A DNA stretch of 64,000 nucleotides from Pseudomonas fulva 12-X (GCF_000213805.1 NC_015556.1:1922001-1986000); one strand, 5' to 3'. Counted from the stretch's first letter, positions 8,600-18,220 are shown. The notes: generated from the sequence alone by a model not told the origin. Numbers and translations are program-made.

Positions 8600-9222
8600 T
8601 GAACAAGCGTTTTGCAGCTCGCCTGTCTCACCTCACTGATCTGCCGACCTTGCAAAGCTTCAAAGCGCTGGTGCCGCTGGCTTCGCTCAAACGCCAGCGC
8701 CTGCGCATTTCCTTCGACATCGACGACACCCTGGCCTGCCAGGCCCTGCACAGCGAAGCAGAGCCGAGCAGGCTGCCGGCATTCATTCACCGCTGGCTCG
8801 GCGAGCCGCTGCGCATCGGCACCCGTTCTCTGATTCGCGAGCTGCGTCGGCAGAACTGCAGCGTGTGGATCTACACTTCCTCAGGGCGCACACCTGCTTA
8901 CATCCGGCGCTGGCTGATGCTGCATGGCATCCACGTCGATGGCGTGGTGAATAGCGTGCGTCACAAGCATGCGTTGACGGCGCGCGGGTTGTCCCACGCG
9001 CCCTCGAAACTGCCGTCGGCCTTCGATATCGACCTGCATGTCGATGACTCCGAAGGCGTGCAGATAGAGGGCCAGCATCATGGTTTTCGCGTGGTGGTGG
9101 TGCGCCCCGATGACCAGCAGTGGGCGCAGCAGGTGCTGGGCGCGGTGGCGCAGGTGCAGCGGCAGATGAGCCGGCAGCAGGCCGTGCGCCGGGTCAAGGT
9201 GGGGCAGGTGTATTCATCCTGA
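8599..9222 (+). CDS. HAD-superfamily-like hydrolase coupled to the Fic-like gene
   Basis: 207-aa protein with the HAD phosphatase signature: FDIDDTL (D40 nucleophile, D42 acid/base), a motif II Thr/Ser in IYTSSGRT (91-98), a possible motif III Lys at K137 and motif IV DD at 149-150 (LHVDDSEG). It is presumably a phosphohydrolase acting on an unknown substrate. Its ATG overlaps the stop of the Fic-like gene by one base, so the two are almost certainly translated together. A functional pair (group transfer and removal) is a tempting inference but is not shown by the sequence. The C-terminus (about 170-207) is Gln/Arg-rich. Confidence 0.7.
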   Translation: MNKRFAARLSHLTDLPTLQSFKALVPLASLKRQRLRISFDIDDTLACQALHSEAEPSRLPAFIHRWLGEPLRIGTRSLIRELRRQNCSVWIYTSSGRTPAYIRRWLMLHGIHVDGVVNSVRHKHALTARGLSHAPSKLPSAFDIDLHVDDSEGVQIEGQHHGFRVVVVRPDDQQWAQQVLGAVAQVQRQMSRQQAVRRVKVGQVYSS

Positions 9223-9244
9223 GTCCAGGCCCGCTGAAGCGACT

Positions 9245-9460
9245 TAGAACCTGCTCACGATCCTTATGCGCATGAAGCGGCAACTGCAAGGGAGAAGCAG
9301 CCGTCACTGATATATTGTGGGAGCGGGCCATGCCCGCGAAAAAATCACGGGCATGGACTGGGCGTCCCCGCCCGTTCCCACGGGATAGGGGAACGGCCGC
9401 TCCCGCCACTTCGCTGCCAAAATCGACGAGCCTGGGCTGAAAGATCATGAACAGGCTCTT
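9245..9460. repeat. composite REP/MITE-like repeat, copy 1
   Basis: About 216 bases bounded by imperfect inverted ends: AGAACCTGCTCACGATCCT (from 9246) and AAGATCATGAACAGGCTCTT (9441-9460). Inside is the Pseudomonas REP core TGTGGGAGCGGGCCATGCCC (9316-9335) and a partly inverted second copy around 9347-9385. The same layout recurs at 29414-29694 and, rearranged, at 50815-51229. Confidence 0.75.
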
Positions 9461-9496
9461 AAACAAAACGCCCGGCATCAGCCGGGCGTTTTGTTT
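9461..9496. terminator. bidirectional terminator between HAD-like gene and pgm
   Basis: AAACAAAACGCCCGGC (9461-9476) and GCCGGGCGTTTTGTTT (9481-9496) form a perfect 16-bp stem with loop ATCA. It abuts the end of repeat copy 1 and lies 11 bases before the pgm stop on the minus strand, so it can serve both converging transcripts. Confidence 0.85.
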
Positions 9497-9506
9497 GGTC
9501 TAGTGC

Positions 9507-11171
9507 TCAGCCAGCCAGCACGCTGTCGACCAGCGCCTTGGCCTCACTCTGGATACGCTTGAGGTGCGCATCACCCTCGAAGCTTTCCGCGTAGATCTTG
9601 TAGACGTCTTCGGTGCCGGATGGGCGGGCGGCGAACCAGCCGTTGTCGGTGACCACCTTGAGCCCGCCGATGGCCGCGCCGTTACCCGGCGCCTCGGTGA
9701 GAATCGCGGTGATCGGCTGGCCGGCCAGCTCGCTGGCGGTGACCTGGGACGCCGACAGCTTGCTCAGGCGCGCTTTCTGTTCGCGGTCCGCCGGGGCGTC
9801 GATACGCTGATAGACCGGCGCACCGAAACGCTCGGTCAGCGCCTGGTAGCGCTCGCCTGGGTCCTTGCCAGTAACGGCAGTGATTTCGGCAGCCAGCAGG
9901 CCGAGGATGATGCCGTCCTTATCGGTGGACCAGGCGCTGCCGTCCTTGCGCAGGAACGAGGCGCCGGCGGACTCTTCACCGCCAAAACCGAAGCGGCCTT
10001 CGATCAGGCCGTCGACGAACCACTTGAAGCCCACCGGCACTTCCACCACGTCGCGGCCGATGCCCTTGGCCACGCGATCGATCATCGAGGAGGACACCAG
10101 GGTCTTGCCGATGGCAGCCTGGGCCGCCCACTGGGGACGGTGGGTGAACAGGTACTCGATGGCCACGGCCAGGTAATGGTTGGGGTTGAGCAGGCCCACG
10201 GAGCGGGCGACGATGCCGTGACGGTCGTGGTCGGTATCGCAGGCGAAGGACACGTCGAAGCGGTCCTTGTTCTCGATCAGCCCGGCCATGGCGTGGGGCG
10301 AGCTGCAATCCATGCGGATCTTGCCGTCCCAGTCGACGCGCATGAAGCGGAAGGTCGGGTCGATACGGGTCGACAGCACCTCCAGCGGCAGGCCGAAGCG
10401 CTCGGCGATGCGCGTCCAGTAGTGCACACCCGCGCCGCCCAGCGGGTCGACCGCGAATTTCAGGCCCGAGCCGCGAATCGCCTGCATGTCGAGCACCTGC
10501 TCCAGATCGCCGACGTACTGCTCGATGAAGTCATGGCGCTGGGTGGTCGGGGCTTTCAGGGCGCTGGCGTAGTCGATGCGCTGCACGCCCTTGAGGCCGG
10601 CCACCAGCAGTTCGTTGGCGCGCTCCTGAATCCACTTGGTGACGCCGGTGTCGGCCGGGCCGCCATTGGTGGCGTTGTACTTGAAGCCGCCATCGGCCGG
10701 CGGATTGTGCGACGGGGTGATGACGATGCCATCGGCCAGGCCGCTGCTGCGGCCCTTGTTGTAGTCGAGGATCGCCTTGGAGATCGCCGGCGTCGGGGTG
10801 TAGCCCGGCTCACCGGCGGTTTCGCTGCAGCCGGCATCGATACGGGTTTCGATGCGGTTGGCGGCCAGCACTTCCAGGGCGGAAACGAAAGCGGGTTCGG
10901 ACAGCGCGTGGGTGTCCATGCCGATGTACAGCGGGCCGTCGATGCCCTGGCCGCGGCGGTAATCGCAGATCGCCTGGGTCACGGCGAGGATGTGCCATTC
11001 GTTGAAGCTGTTCTTCAGCGACGAACCGCGGTGGCCCGAGGTGCCGAAGGCGACCTGCTGAGCGGGATCGCTCGGATCCGGGCGTTCGCTGTAGTAGCGC
11101 GCCACCAGGCGTGGCAGGTTGACCAGGCTGTGCTCGTCGGGAAGTTGGCCCGCGGTGCTGTGGATGCTCAT
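9507..11171 (-). CDS. pgm: phosphoglucomutase (alpha-D-glucose)
   Basis: Interconverts glucose 1-phosphate and glucose 6-phosphate, linking glycogen/trehalose/exopolysaccharide precursors to central metabolism. It is 554 aa, like E. coli Pgm (546). The phosphoserine loop ITPSHNPP ([13 protein letters not shown]), the N-terminal FGTSGHRGS, the metal-binding DTDHDRHG and the sugar-binding GGEESAGAS are all visible. I choose ATG 11171 (MSIHSTAGQ) because it aligns with family N-termini and has AAAGGA just upstream; a longer open frame to 11333 is likely non-coding. It stands alone, divergent from a chemoreceptor gene 333 bases away. Confidence 0.93.
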   Translation of the reverse strand: MSIHSTAGQLPDEHSLVNLPRLVARYYSERPDPSDPAQQVAFGTSGHRGSSLKNSFNEWHILAVTQAICDYRRGQGIDGPLYIGMDTHALSEPAFVSALEVLAANRIETRIDAGCSETAGEPGYTPTPAISKAILDYNKGRSSGLADGIVITPSHNPPADGGFKYNATNGGPADTGVTKWIQERANELLVAGLKGVQRIDYASALKAPTTQRHDFIEQYVGDLEQVLDMQAIRGSGLKFAVDPLGGAGVHYWTRIAERFGLPLEVLSTRIDPTFRFMRVDWDGKIRMDCSSPHAMAGLIENKDRFDVSFACDTDHDRHGIVARSVGLLNPNHYLAVAIEYLFTHRPQWAAQAAIGKTLVSSSMIDRVAKGIGRDVVEVPVGFKWFVDGLIEGRFGFGGEESAGASFLRKDGSAWSTDKDGIILGLLAAEITAVTGKDPGERYQALTERFGAPVYQRIDAPADREQKARLSKLSASQVTASELAGQPITAILTEAPGNGAAIGGLKVVTDNGWFAARPSGTEDVYKIYAESFEGDAHLKRIQSEAKALVDSVLAG

Positions 11172-11504
11172 CAATCGTTCCTTTGACGGGGTAGAAGGGC
11201 CGGGCGGCTGTGGTGGCACGCCTGACATCGGACTCGGGTTCGACATCAGGGCGGTGGGCTGGAGTTCCCCATACTCGCGCTCGCGGATGATAAAGATTGC
11301 ACGGCAAAGCGCCAGTACCCCGTTATTGGCCATTTGGTCAGGATCGATTGCAAATGTTCGAGATTTTGCTGGTCGGCGATAGATTTTTTTAACGCGTGAG
11401 TTGGTGGCGTTTTGATATTGTGTGGCTGTGTCTGCCAGAACATGAAAAGTGTGTGCTGGGCCAACAGGGAGTGGTTGGTAAAACGTTCTCTATAGGGTGC
11501 CGCC
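11172..11504. other. divergent intergenic region pgm / chemoreceptor
   Basis: 333 bases holding the promoters of both flanking genes. There are AT-rich stretches (11385-11393 and around 11400-11425) and a GGG-containing weak ribosome site before 11505. No sigma-28 promoter, operator or RNA could be recognised with confidence. Confidence 0.4.
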
Positions 11505-13139
11505 ATGAACCTCCGCAGTCTCAATATTGCCCCCCGTGCCGCTCTGTGCTTTGCGCTCATCACCCTGCTGGTGATGGCACTGGGCGTCTTCTCACTGTTC
11601 AAGCTCGCCGATCTCTACGACGCCGAGCAGGACATCGAAACCAACTGGATGGCCAGCATCCAGGCCTCCGGCGAAATGCAGAAGGACCTGCTCAATATCC
11701 GCCTGGAAACCCTGCGTATGCTCGCCGTGGTGGAAAACAGCGGGCAGGCCATCGACGAAAGCGTTGCCCAGCAATACCGCAGCGCATTGAAGGAAGTGCT
11801 CGGTCAGTATGATCGCCACATGGTGTCCACCGAAGCCGAGCGCGCGATGTTCAATCGAATCGACGCCAGTGCTCAGTCCTACCTCGACGGCCAACAGCAG
11901 ATCGTCCAGTTCCTGCATCAGAAGCAGCTGCCCCAGGCGCTGGAGCTGGCCAACGGCAAGGTGCGGGACGACGGCAATTCGCTGCAGCAGCAGCTCGACC
12001 AACTGACCGCCTATAACATGCAGGGCGCCAAGCAGGCGGGCCTCAATGCCAGCGCCATCTTCGACCATGGCCGTAACGGCGTACTGATCACCATCGGTAT
12101 CGCGGTGCTGCTGACCGTGCTGCTGGCGACCCTGCTGACCCGCTCCATCGCCGCGCCCATCAAGGAAGCGCTGCAGAGCGCCGAGACCATCGCGTCCGGC
12201 GACCTGACCCGCGCCGTGCTGGTCAGCGGTAACGACGAAGCCTCGCGCCTGCTGGCCGCCCAGGCGACCATGCAGAAGAACCTCAACGATGCGATCCGGC
12301 AGATCAGCGAGTCGTCCACTCAGCTGGCCGCTGCTGCCGAGGAAATGGCTTCGGTCACCGAGGAAAGCACTCGCAACCTGCAGAGCCAGAATGCCGAAAT
12401 CGACCAGGCCGCCACGGCAGTGACGCAGATGAGTTCGGCGGTCGATGAAGTGTCGCGCAACGCCAGCGGCGCCTCCGATGCGTCCCGCGAGTCGACGGTG
12501 TCGGCCAATGCCGGCAACCAGCATGTGGCCCGCACCGTAGCGGCAATCCGCAATCTGTCCGGTAACGTGATGGAGGCCTCCGATCAGGTGCAAGGCCTTG
12601 CCGACCAGGCGCGGGACATCAGCAAGGTGCTCGACGTGATCCGCAACGTCGCCGAGCAGACCAACCTGCTGGCGCTCAACGCCGCCATCGAGGCCGCTCG
12701 TGCCGGTGACCATGGCCGCGGTTTCGCCGTGGTGGCCGACGAAGTACGCGGGCTGGCCCATCGCACCTCGGCCTCGACCCAGGAAATCGAGCAGATGATC
12801 GCGGCGATCCAGGCCGGCACCGAGAAGGCCGTGCAGGCCATGCGCGGCAGCAGTCAGGAGGCGACCAACACCCTGCAGGTGGCCGACGAGGCGCGCGTCG
12901 CCCTGGGGCAGATCGTCGACTCCATCGGCATGATCAACGAGCGCAACCTGCAGATCGCCACGGCTTCGGAGCAGCAGGCCCATGTGGCCCGCGAGGTGGA
13001 CCGCAACCTGGTGAGCATCCGCGACCTGTCGATGCAGAGCGCGTCGGGCGCCAACCAGACCGCTTCGGCGTGCAGCGAGTTGGCGCACCTGGCCCAGGGC
13101 CTGAATACCCTGGTGGGTCGCTTCAAGCTCAGCGCCTGA
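11505..13139 (+). CDS. methyl-accepting chemotaxis protein (four-helix-bundle sensor)
   Basis: Inner-membrane chemoreceptor of 544 aa. TM1 lies near residues 12-33, a mostly helical periplasmic domain of about 155 aa follows (four-helix-bundle size), TM2 near 191-212, a HAMP segment, and a long cytoplasmic signalling helix pair with the conserved tip [20 protein letters not shown] and [17 protein letters not shown]. It lacks the C-terminal pentapeptide for CheR tethering (it ends GRFKLSA). The ligand is unknown. It is monocistronic, with a 34-base palindrome 16 bases after the stop. Confidence 0.92.
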   Translation: MNLRSLNIAPRAALCFALITLLVMALGVFSLFKLADLYDAEQDIETNWMASIQASGEMQKDLLNIRLETLRMLAVVENSGQAIDESVAQQYRSALKEVLGQYDRHMVSTEAERAMFNRIDASAQSYLDGQQQIVQFLHQKQLPQALELANGKVRDDGNSLQQQLDQLTAYNMQGAKQAGLNASAIFDHGRNGVLITIGIAVLLTVLLATLLTRSIAAPIKEALQSAETIASGDLTRAVLVSGNDEASRLLAAQATMQKNLNDAIRQISESSTQLAAAAEEMASVTEESTRNLQSQNAEIDQAATAVTQMSSAVDEVSRNASGASDASRESTVSANAGNQHVARTVAAIRNLSGNVMEASDQVQGLADQARDISKVLDVIRNVAEQTNLLALNAAIEAARAGDHGRGFAVVADEVRGLAHRTSASTQEIEQMIAAIQAGTEKAVQAMRGSSQEATNTLQVADEARVALGQIVDSIGMINERNLQIATASEQQAHVAREVDRNLVSIRDLSMQSASGANQTASACSELAHLAQGLNTLVGRFKLSA

Positions 13140-13155
13140 TCGAGTACGCACTGAT

Positions 13156-13189
13156 CGGCGGCGCGTTGACCATGGTCAACGCGCCGCCG
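13156..13189. terminator. perfect 34-base palindrome after the chemoreceptor gene
   Basis: CGGCGGCGCGTTGACC and GGTCAACGCGCCGCCG are joined at ATG-containing centre CCATGG, giving a perfect palindrome. It lacks a clear T tract and is probably a hairpin terminator or 3' stabiliser for the chemoreceptor transcript. Confidence 0.55.
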
Positions 13190-13209
13190 GCGTGGCTATG
13201 ATGCAGGCC

Positions 13210-13611
13210 ATGAATTCCTCCCTGCCAATCCGTCATCCCTGCCCACCGGGCGCTTGCGACTGCGAGCGCGAGCAGCTGCTGGAGCAACCCGAGGCGGATC
13301 GGCGCATCCTGCTGCTGACCAAGGCCGAGGAAAAGCGCCTGCTCGAGCGCCTGGAAAACCTCGCCAGCTTGCAAGACCTCGAACGCATGCAGCAGCGCAT
13401 GTTCGAGCAACTGGGCATTCGCGTCGACGTGGCACCGGGCTTCAACGAAGTGCGCAGCATGCGCGGCATCGCCATCGAGGTGCGCAACTTTCCCGGCCTG
13501 TGCCGCAAGACCCGCCAGGCGATCCCCGCTGCCATCCGCCGCGGCCTGGAGCGACGCCCGGAAATCGCCTACGCGCTGCTCAACGCCCACGACCTGTTCC
13601 GCGATCTTTAG
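13210..13611 (+). CDS. conserved hypothetical protein with N-terminal Cys cluster
   Basis: About 133 aa from ATG 13210 (GTG 13192, ATG 13198 and ATG 13201 are alternatives; no good SD decides). The N-terminus has HPCPPGACDCERE, a C-x4-C-x-C pattern that could bind zinc or iron-sulfur, followed by a charged helical region rich in Glu/Arg/Leu and a C-terminal LCRKTRQAIPAAIRRGL segment. I do not recognise a function. The stop lies within the first bases of the inverted-repeat element at 13610. Confidence 0.65.
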   Translation: MNSSLPIRHPCPPGACDCEREQLLEQPEADRRILLLTKAEEKRLLERLENLASLQDLERMQQRMFEQLGIRVDVAPGFNEVRSMRGIAIEVRNFPGLCRKTRQAIPAAIRRGLERRPEIAYALLNAHDLFRDL

Positions 13612-13889
13612 GGTCTGTTCCCGTTTCACGCACGGCCGCGCCGGAGCCAGTTTTTGCGCGAGGCAAGGCACGAGATGCGAAGTTTGGCAGGCCAAATGAG
13701 CCATCGAGTAACGCCGCATCGCGCAAAAACTGGCCCGGCCCTCCGGATTGCGCGGGAAATGACCTCCGCTGTCGTTGCAGGACTTGGCAAGGGAAAACGC
13801 GGACGGCTAGTCCATTCCCTGCGTCCTGCGCCTAACCGGAGGCCATTTCTCGCGGCAACGCGGCTCGCGCTGAAACGGGAACAGACCCT
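13610..13889. repeat. MITE-like element with 19-bp perfect inverted ends and internal hairpins
   Basis: AGGGTCTGTTCCCGTTTCA (13610-13628) and its exact complement (13871-13889) bound 280 bases. Inside, GCCAGTTTTTGCGCG (13646-13660) pairs perfectly with 13720-13734, and 13752-13768 pairs with 13837-13853 at 15 of 17 positions. The single strand can therefore fold as a cross with a closing stem and two arms. It has no coding capacity of note and lies between the Cys-cluster gene, whose stop it supplies, and the rrf2 gene. Confidence 0.75.
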
Positions 13890-13904
13890 AGCGCGCTAAC
13901 GCAC

Positions 13905-14354
13905 TCAGTGCTTGTTGCACGGCACTTCGAGGGCCCGGTAACGCGCATCGAAATCTTCCGCCAGCGAGGCCACGCTGATCGACGCCAGCCGCTTTAGCAG
14001 CAGGGCCTGGGCCTCGTCGAACGCCTGGCCAAGGGCCTGGTTGACGGCCTGCTCGACCAGGCAGGTGGGATTATCGGTCGCCAGGCCGATGCTGAAGATC
14101 GATTGCGAGCCCAGCGCCTCGTGAATGTCCAGCAGGGTGATCTCGGCCAGCGGTCGTGCCAGCGACCAGCCACCATTGTGGCCCTTGTCGGAGGTCACGT
14201 AGCCCTTGTCGCGCAAGAGGCCCATAGTGCGCCGCACTACCACCGGGTTGGTTTCCAGCATGCGGGCGATGGTTTCCGAGGTGGCGCGCTCTTCGTGGCG
14301 ATCCATGTGGATCAGCACGTGCAGCATGCGCGATAGGCGGGTGTCGTTTCTCAT
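13905..14354 (-). CDS. Rrf2 family transcriptional regulator
   Basis: 149-aa winged-helix regulator of the Rrf2 group: an N-terminal HTH (TSETIARMLETNPVVVRRTM, about 25-44), the wing GYVTSDKGHNGGWSLARP, and a dimerisation helix. It does not have the three-Cys Fe-S pattern of IscR/NsrR; only one Cys lies in the loop (PTCLV) and one near the C-terminus. It resembles the YwnA-type single-Cys sensors of oxidative or electrophile stress. It is divergent from a thioredoxin-reductase-like gene, which it probably represses together with itself. Confidence 0.85.
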   Translation of the reverse strand: MRNDTRLSRMLHVLIHMDRHEERATSETIARMLETNPVVVRRTMGLLRDKGYVTSDKGHNGGWSLARPLAEITLLDIHEALGSQSIFSIGLATDNPTCLVEQAVNQALGQAFDEAQALLLKRLASISVASLAEDFDARYRALEVPCNKH

Positions 14355-14390
14355 GGGTGTCTCAGGCTGAAGGTAGTCGCGCCGAGTATG

Positions 14391-14447
14391 ATTCGTAATG
14401 AATAGAGTTACGAGAGGTTGACGTTTTTCTTATTCGTAACTTATGGT
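14391..14447. promoter_or_regulatory. candidate Rrf2 operator over the oxidoreductase promoter
   Basis: TCGTAA (14393-14398) and TTACGA (14408-14413) form an inverted repeat with a 9-base spacer, and a third TTCGTAA lies at 14433-14439. A plus-strand promoter is visible: TTGACG (14418-14423), 17 bases, TTATGG (14441-14446). The third half-site is inside the promoter spacer, the expected place for a repressor. The downstream gene starts at 14500. Confidence 0.5.
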
Positions 14448-14499
14448 GTTTCGTGATGGCTTGGCATTCCCCCGAGCCGTAAAGAAGAGGAATGACGCC

Positions 14500-15387
14500 A
14501 TGAGTTATGACGTAATCATCGTCGGTGGCAGCTACGCCGGCTTGTCCGCCGGCCTGCAGCTGGCCCGCGCCCGACGCCGGGTGCTGGTGATCGACGCCGG
14601 CGTGCGGCGCAATCGCTTCGCCAGCCATTCCCACGGCTTTCTCGGCCAAGACGGGCGTGCCCCCGACGAGATCGCTGCCGATGGCCGTGCCGAACTGATG
14701 GACTATCCGACCGTTACCTGGCAGGTAGGCGAGGCTGGCGAGGTGCAGCGTGACGGCGAGGGTTTCGTCGTGACGCTGTGCGGCGGTCAGCGTGTGGCCG
14801 CCCGTCGCCTGATCCTGGCCGGCGGCGTACGTGACGAACTGCCGGCCATCGATGGGCTGGCCGAGCGCTGGGGCCGTCAGGTGTTCCACTGCCCGTATTG
14901 CCATGGCTACGAGCTGGATCAGGGACGCATCGGCGTGCTGGCCGTCTCGCCCATGTCGATTCACCACGCGTTGATGCTGCCGGACTGGGGCAGTACCACC
15001 TTCTTTCTCAACGGCGTCTTCGTGCCTGATGCCGAGCAACTGCAGCAGCTGGCGCGCCGCGGCGTGGTGGTCGAGCCGGATCGCGTACAGTCGATCAGTG
15101 GCGAGTGCGTGGACGTCAATCTGGCCGACGGCCGCCGCGTGGCACTGGACGGGTTGTTCGTGATGCCGCGTACGCACCAGAACAATCCGCTGGCTACCCA
15201 GCTGGGTTGCGCGCTGCTGGAAGGGCCGATGGGACTGTATCTGCAAACCTCGGAAACCCAGGAAACCAGCGTGCCGGGCGTGTTCGCCTGCGGCGACGCG
15301 GCACTGGCTGCCGGTTCCGTAGCGCTCGCTGTCGGCACGGGGGCGAGGGCAGGGGCGGGGGTGCATCAGTCGCTGATCTTCCGCTAG
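14500..15387 (+). CDS. thioredoxin reductase-like FAD/NAD(P)H oxidoreductase
   Basis: 295-aa two-dinucleotide-domain flavoprotein. The FAD motif is VGGSYAGLSAG (8-18). The redox-active CPYC is C131-C134 (FHCPYCHGYEL), and GVFACGDAA near residue 265 is the second FAD-binding motif. It has the thioredoxin reductase layout, but the second nucleotide-binding GxGxxA motif is poorly conserved (AVSPMSIHHA at the equivalent place), so its electron donor or partner is uncertain. AGAGG precedes ATG 14500. It is divergently arranged with an Rrf2 regulator, a common pairing for stress-responsive reductases. Confidence 0.85.
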   Translation: MSYDVIIVGGSYAGLSAGLQLARARRRVLVIDAGVRRNRFASHSHGFLGQDGRAPDEIAADGRAELMDYPTVTWQVGEAGEVQRDGEGFVVTLCGGQRVAARRLILAGGVRDELPAIDGLAERWGRQVFHCPYCHGYELDQGRIGVLAVSPMSIHHALMLPDWGSTTFFLNGVFVPDAEQLQQLARRGVVVEPDRVQSISGECVDVNLADGRRVALDGLFVMPRTHQNNPLATQLGCALLEGPMGLYLQTSETQETSVPGVFACGDAALAAGSVALAVGTGARAGAGVHQSLIFR

Positions 15388-15527
15388 GCTCTGTACGAAA
15401 AGTGCCTGCGCTCGGTGATGCTTCGTTAAAAATCGGTTCGGAATGCTCATTTACAACTCGTAAACTCCGCATCCTCACCGATTTTTGCCTCGCCTGACCT
15501 TCGCTCGGAGACTTCTCGTACAGACCC
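15388..15527. repeat. 140-bp hairpin repeat, family A copy 1
   Basis: The ends GCTCTGTACGAAAAGT and ACTTCTCGTACAGACC are imperfect inverted repeats. The centre carries TCATTTACAACTCGTAAACT and flanking AAAAATCGGTTCGG / CACCGATTTTTGC, so the whole unit folds into one long hairpin. An inverted copy is at 18221-18361 and a relative at 27176-27320. It begins directly after the oxidoreductase stop. Confidence 0.8.
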
Positions 15528-15601
15528 ACGCGCAGATCAATGAATCGGTACGGGTGCTGGGGCATACTGGCGGCCCCTTTGCATCGACCCTCTGCGTGCC
15601 A

Positions 15602-16018
15602 ATGACCGTTTCTGTACTGATTCATCTGCCTAGCCGGCGTCTCCTGCGTCACGGCTTGCTCATCGTGGCGAGCGCGCTGTTCACTCAAACGGCCCTGGCC
15701 GAAGCCGACATCGCTGCCGGCGAGGCATTGTTCAAGCGCGTCTGTGGCAACTGCCACAACGTTGGGCCGGGCGCGCGGGCGGCTTTCGGGCCGCAGCTCA
15801 ACGGCATCTTCGGGCGCCATGCCGGCGCCACCCGGGACTACAAGTATTCGCCCGCCATGCAGCAGGCGGAGGTGGTCTGGGATCACGACACCCTGAGCGC
15901 CTTCATCAAGGATTCCGACAGCGTGGTGCCGGGCAACAAGATGCGCTTCTGGGGCATTGGCGATCAGGACAAGATCGATGGCCTGCTGCTGTATCTGAAG
16001 GCTCAGCAGGATCACTGA
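15602..16018 (+). CDS. class I c-type cytochrome (periplasmic)
   Basis: 138-aa exported cytochrome with a signal peptide (hydrophobic stretch about 14-33, cleavage near ALA|EAD) followed by a mitochondrial-type cytochrome c fold. The haem site is CGNCH (48-52) and the axial Met is probably M114 in GNKMRFWGI. It is presumably a soluble periplasmic electron carrier; the partner is unknown. The longer open frame from 15485 would run through the repeat, so ATG 15602 is chosen, although its ribosome site is weak. treS starts 104 bases downstream. Confidence 0.85.
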   Translation: MTVSVLIHLPSRRLLRHGLLIVASALFTQTALAEADIAAGEALFKRVCGNCHNVGPGARAAFGPQLNGIFGRHAGATRDYKYSPAMQQAEVVWDHDTLSAFIKDSDSVVPGNKMRFWGIGDQDKIDGLLLYLKAQQDH

Positions 16019-16122
16019 GCGCCAGCAATCAATCTGAACGAAGGCCCAGCAGCTGGCTCTGAAATTGAACCAGCGGACGGCTTGCCCGTTCGCGATCCTT
16101 TTCTCAGCACCCCGGGATCGCT

Positions 16123-18198
16123 ATGGCAGATGAACAACAGATCAACTGGCTGGTCGAGCAGTCCATGCTGCACACGGCCCGTCAGCGCATGCGCCTGTAT
16201 TCGGGCCAGGCCCGACTCTGGCAGCAACCCTACGCACTGGCCCGGCCGCGCAGCGTCACCGCGGTAGCTTCGGTGTGGCTGGCGGTGTATCCCGCCTCGA
16301 TCATCACCTCGCCCGATGGTTCGGTGCTGCAGGCGCTCGGTGATGAGCGCCTTTGGGCGGCGCTTTCCGAGCTGGGCGTGCAGGGCATCCACACCGGGCC
16401 GCTGCGCCGCGCCGGCGGCCTGCAGGGACGTGAGTACACGCCCACCGTAGACGGCAACTTCGACCGCATCAGCCTGGAGATCGACCCGCGCTTCGGCAGC
16501 GAGGAAGAGCTGGTGCACCTGAGCCGCGTGGCGGCCGCCCATAACGCGGTGACCATCGACGACTCGATCCCGTCGCACACCGGCAAGGGTGCGGATTTCC
16601 GCCTGGCGGAAATGGCTTATGGCGACTATCCCGGCCTTTACCACATGGTGGAAATCGCCGAGGCCGACTGGGAGTTGCTGCCGCCGCTGCCCGAGGGGCG
16701 CGATTCGGTGAACCTGTCGCCGGCCACCGTCGATGCGCTGCGCGACAAGCACTACATCGTCGGCCAGCTGCAGCGGGTGATCTTCTTCGAGCCTGGCGTC
16801 AAGGAAACCGACTGGAGCGCCACCGGCGAGATCACCGGCGTCGACGGCAAGGTGCGGCGCTGGGTGTACCTGCATTACTTCAAGGAAGGCCAGCCGTCGC
16901 TGAACTGGCTGGATCCGACCTTTGCCGCCCAGCAACTGGTCACCGGTGAGTCGCTGCACGCCATCGACGTGATCGGCTCGCGGGTGCTGCGCCTGGATGC
17001 CAACGGGTTCCTCGGTGTCGAGCGACGCAGCCAGGGCAATGCCTGGTCGGAGAGCCACCCGCTGTCGCTGACCGGCAACCAGTTGCTCGCCGGGATGATC
17101 CGCAAGGCCGGCGCCTTCAGCTTCCAGGAACTGAACCTGACGCTGGACGATATCGCCTCGATGTCCCAAGGCGGTGCGGATCTGTCCTACGACTTCATCA
17201 CCCGCCCGGCCTACCAGCATGCGCTGCTGACTGGCGAGGTGGAGTTCCTGCGCCTGATGCTGCAGCAGATGCACGATTTCGGCATCGACCCGGCGTCGCT
17301 GATCCACGCCCTGCAGAACCACGACGAGCTGACCCTGGAACTGGTGCACTTCTGGACCCTGCATGCCAACGACACCTACGTGTTCCGCGGCCAGAGCCTG
17401 CCGGGCAGCATTCTTCGCGAGCACATTCGCGGCGAGATGTACGAGCGCCTGACCGGCGAGCACGCGCCGTACAACCTCAAGTTCGTCACCAACGGCGTGG
17501 CCTGCACCACGGTGAGCATCATCACCGCGGCATTGGGCATCCGTGATCTGAGCGCCATCACCGATGCCGATATCGAGCAGATTCGCCGTGCGCACCTGCT
17601 ACTGCTGATGTTCAACGCCATGCAGCCCGGCGTGGTGGCGTTGTCGGGCTGGGATCTGGTCGGCGCTTTGCCGCTGGACGCCGAGCAGGTGGCCGAGCTG
17701 ATCGCCGACGGCGACACGCGCTGGATCAACCGTGGCGGCTACGACCTGGTGGATCTCGACCCCGACGCGTTGTTATCCGCCGAAGGCCTGCCGCGTTCCC
17801 GGCAGCTGTACGGCAGCCTCACCGAGCAGTTGCAGGATCCGCACTCCTTCGCCTCCCAGGCGCGCCGGCTGTTCGCGGCGCGGCGCTCCCACGGTGTGGC
17901 CTCCAGCCGGCAGATCGCCGTGCCGGTCACCGAGCATCCGGCGCTGCTGGTCATGGTCCACGAGTTGCCGGCCGGGCGCGGTATTCAGGTCACGGCCCTG
18001 AATTTCGGCGCCGAGCCGCTTAGCGAGGTGATCACCCTGGAGCACGTCGAGCCGGGGCCGGTGGTGGATATCATCCACGAGCGGCTGATGGGCGATCTGT
18101 CCGCCGATGGCGAGTTGCACATCCAGCTCGAACCCTATGAAGGGCTGGCGCTGCGTATCGCTAGCATGGCGCCCGGCATCGCGCCGCTGGAGGGCTGA
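16123..18198 (+). CDS. treS: trehalose synthase (maltose alpha-D-glucosyltransferase), GH13
   Basis: Intramolecular transglucosylase interconverting maltose and trehalose (691 aa), closely resembling the remembered P. stutzeri TreS sequence. The GH13 catalytic residues are present: nucleophile D292 (LRLDANG), acid/base E336 (FQELNL) and the transition-state Asp D401 (QNHDE). The C-terminal beta domain (about 600-691) is retained. There is no fused or adjacent maltokinase or GlgE. The start is ATG 16123. The gene and the cytochrome c gene are bracketed by inverted copies of the family A repeat. Confidence 0.92.
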   Translation: MADEQQINWLVEQSMLHTARQRMRLYSGQARLWQQPYALARPRSVTAVASVWLAVYPASIITSPDGSVLQALGDERLWAALSELGVQGIHTGPLRRAGGLQGREYTPTVDGNFDRISLEIDPRFGSEEELVHLSRVAAAHNAVTIDDSIPSHTGKGADFRLAEMAYGDYPGLYHMVEIAEADWELLPPLPEGRDSVNLSPATVDALRDKHYIVGQLQRVIFFEPGVKETDWSATGEITGVDGKVRRWVYLHYFKEGQPSLNWLDPTFAAQQLVTGESLHAIDVIGSRVLRLDANGFLGVERRSQGNAWSESHPLSLTGNQLLAGMIRKAGAFSFQELNLTLDDIASMSQGGADLSYDFITRPAYQHALLTGEVEFLRLMLQQMHDFGIDPASLIHALQNHDELTLELVHFWTLHANDTYVFRGQSLPGSILREHIRGEMYERLTGEHAPYNLKFVTNGVACTTVSIITAALGIRDLSAITDADIEQIRRAHLLLLMFNAMQPGVVALSGWDLVGALPLDAEQVAELIADGDTRWINRGGYDLVDLDPDALLSAEGLPRSRQLYGSLTEQLQDPHSFASQARRLFAARRSHGVASSRQIAVPVTEHPALLVMVHELPAGRGIQVTALNFGAEPLSEVITLEHVEPGPVVDIIHERLMGDLSADGELHIQLEPYEGLALRIASMAPGIAPLEG

Positions 18199-18220
18199 GC
18201 GTTATGCCTTTTGCGCACTA

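Noticed and set aside
9564..11186. 540-aa open frame antisense to pgm
   Set aside because: Composition typical of antisense in GC-rich DNA; pgm motifs are intact on the other strand.
11425..11504. Sigma-28 (FliA) promoter for the first chemoreceptor
   Set aside because: A TAAA and a GCCG can be paired, but the second lies at the start codon, so it cannot serve as a promoter.
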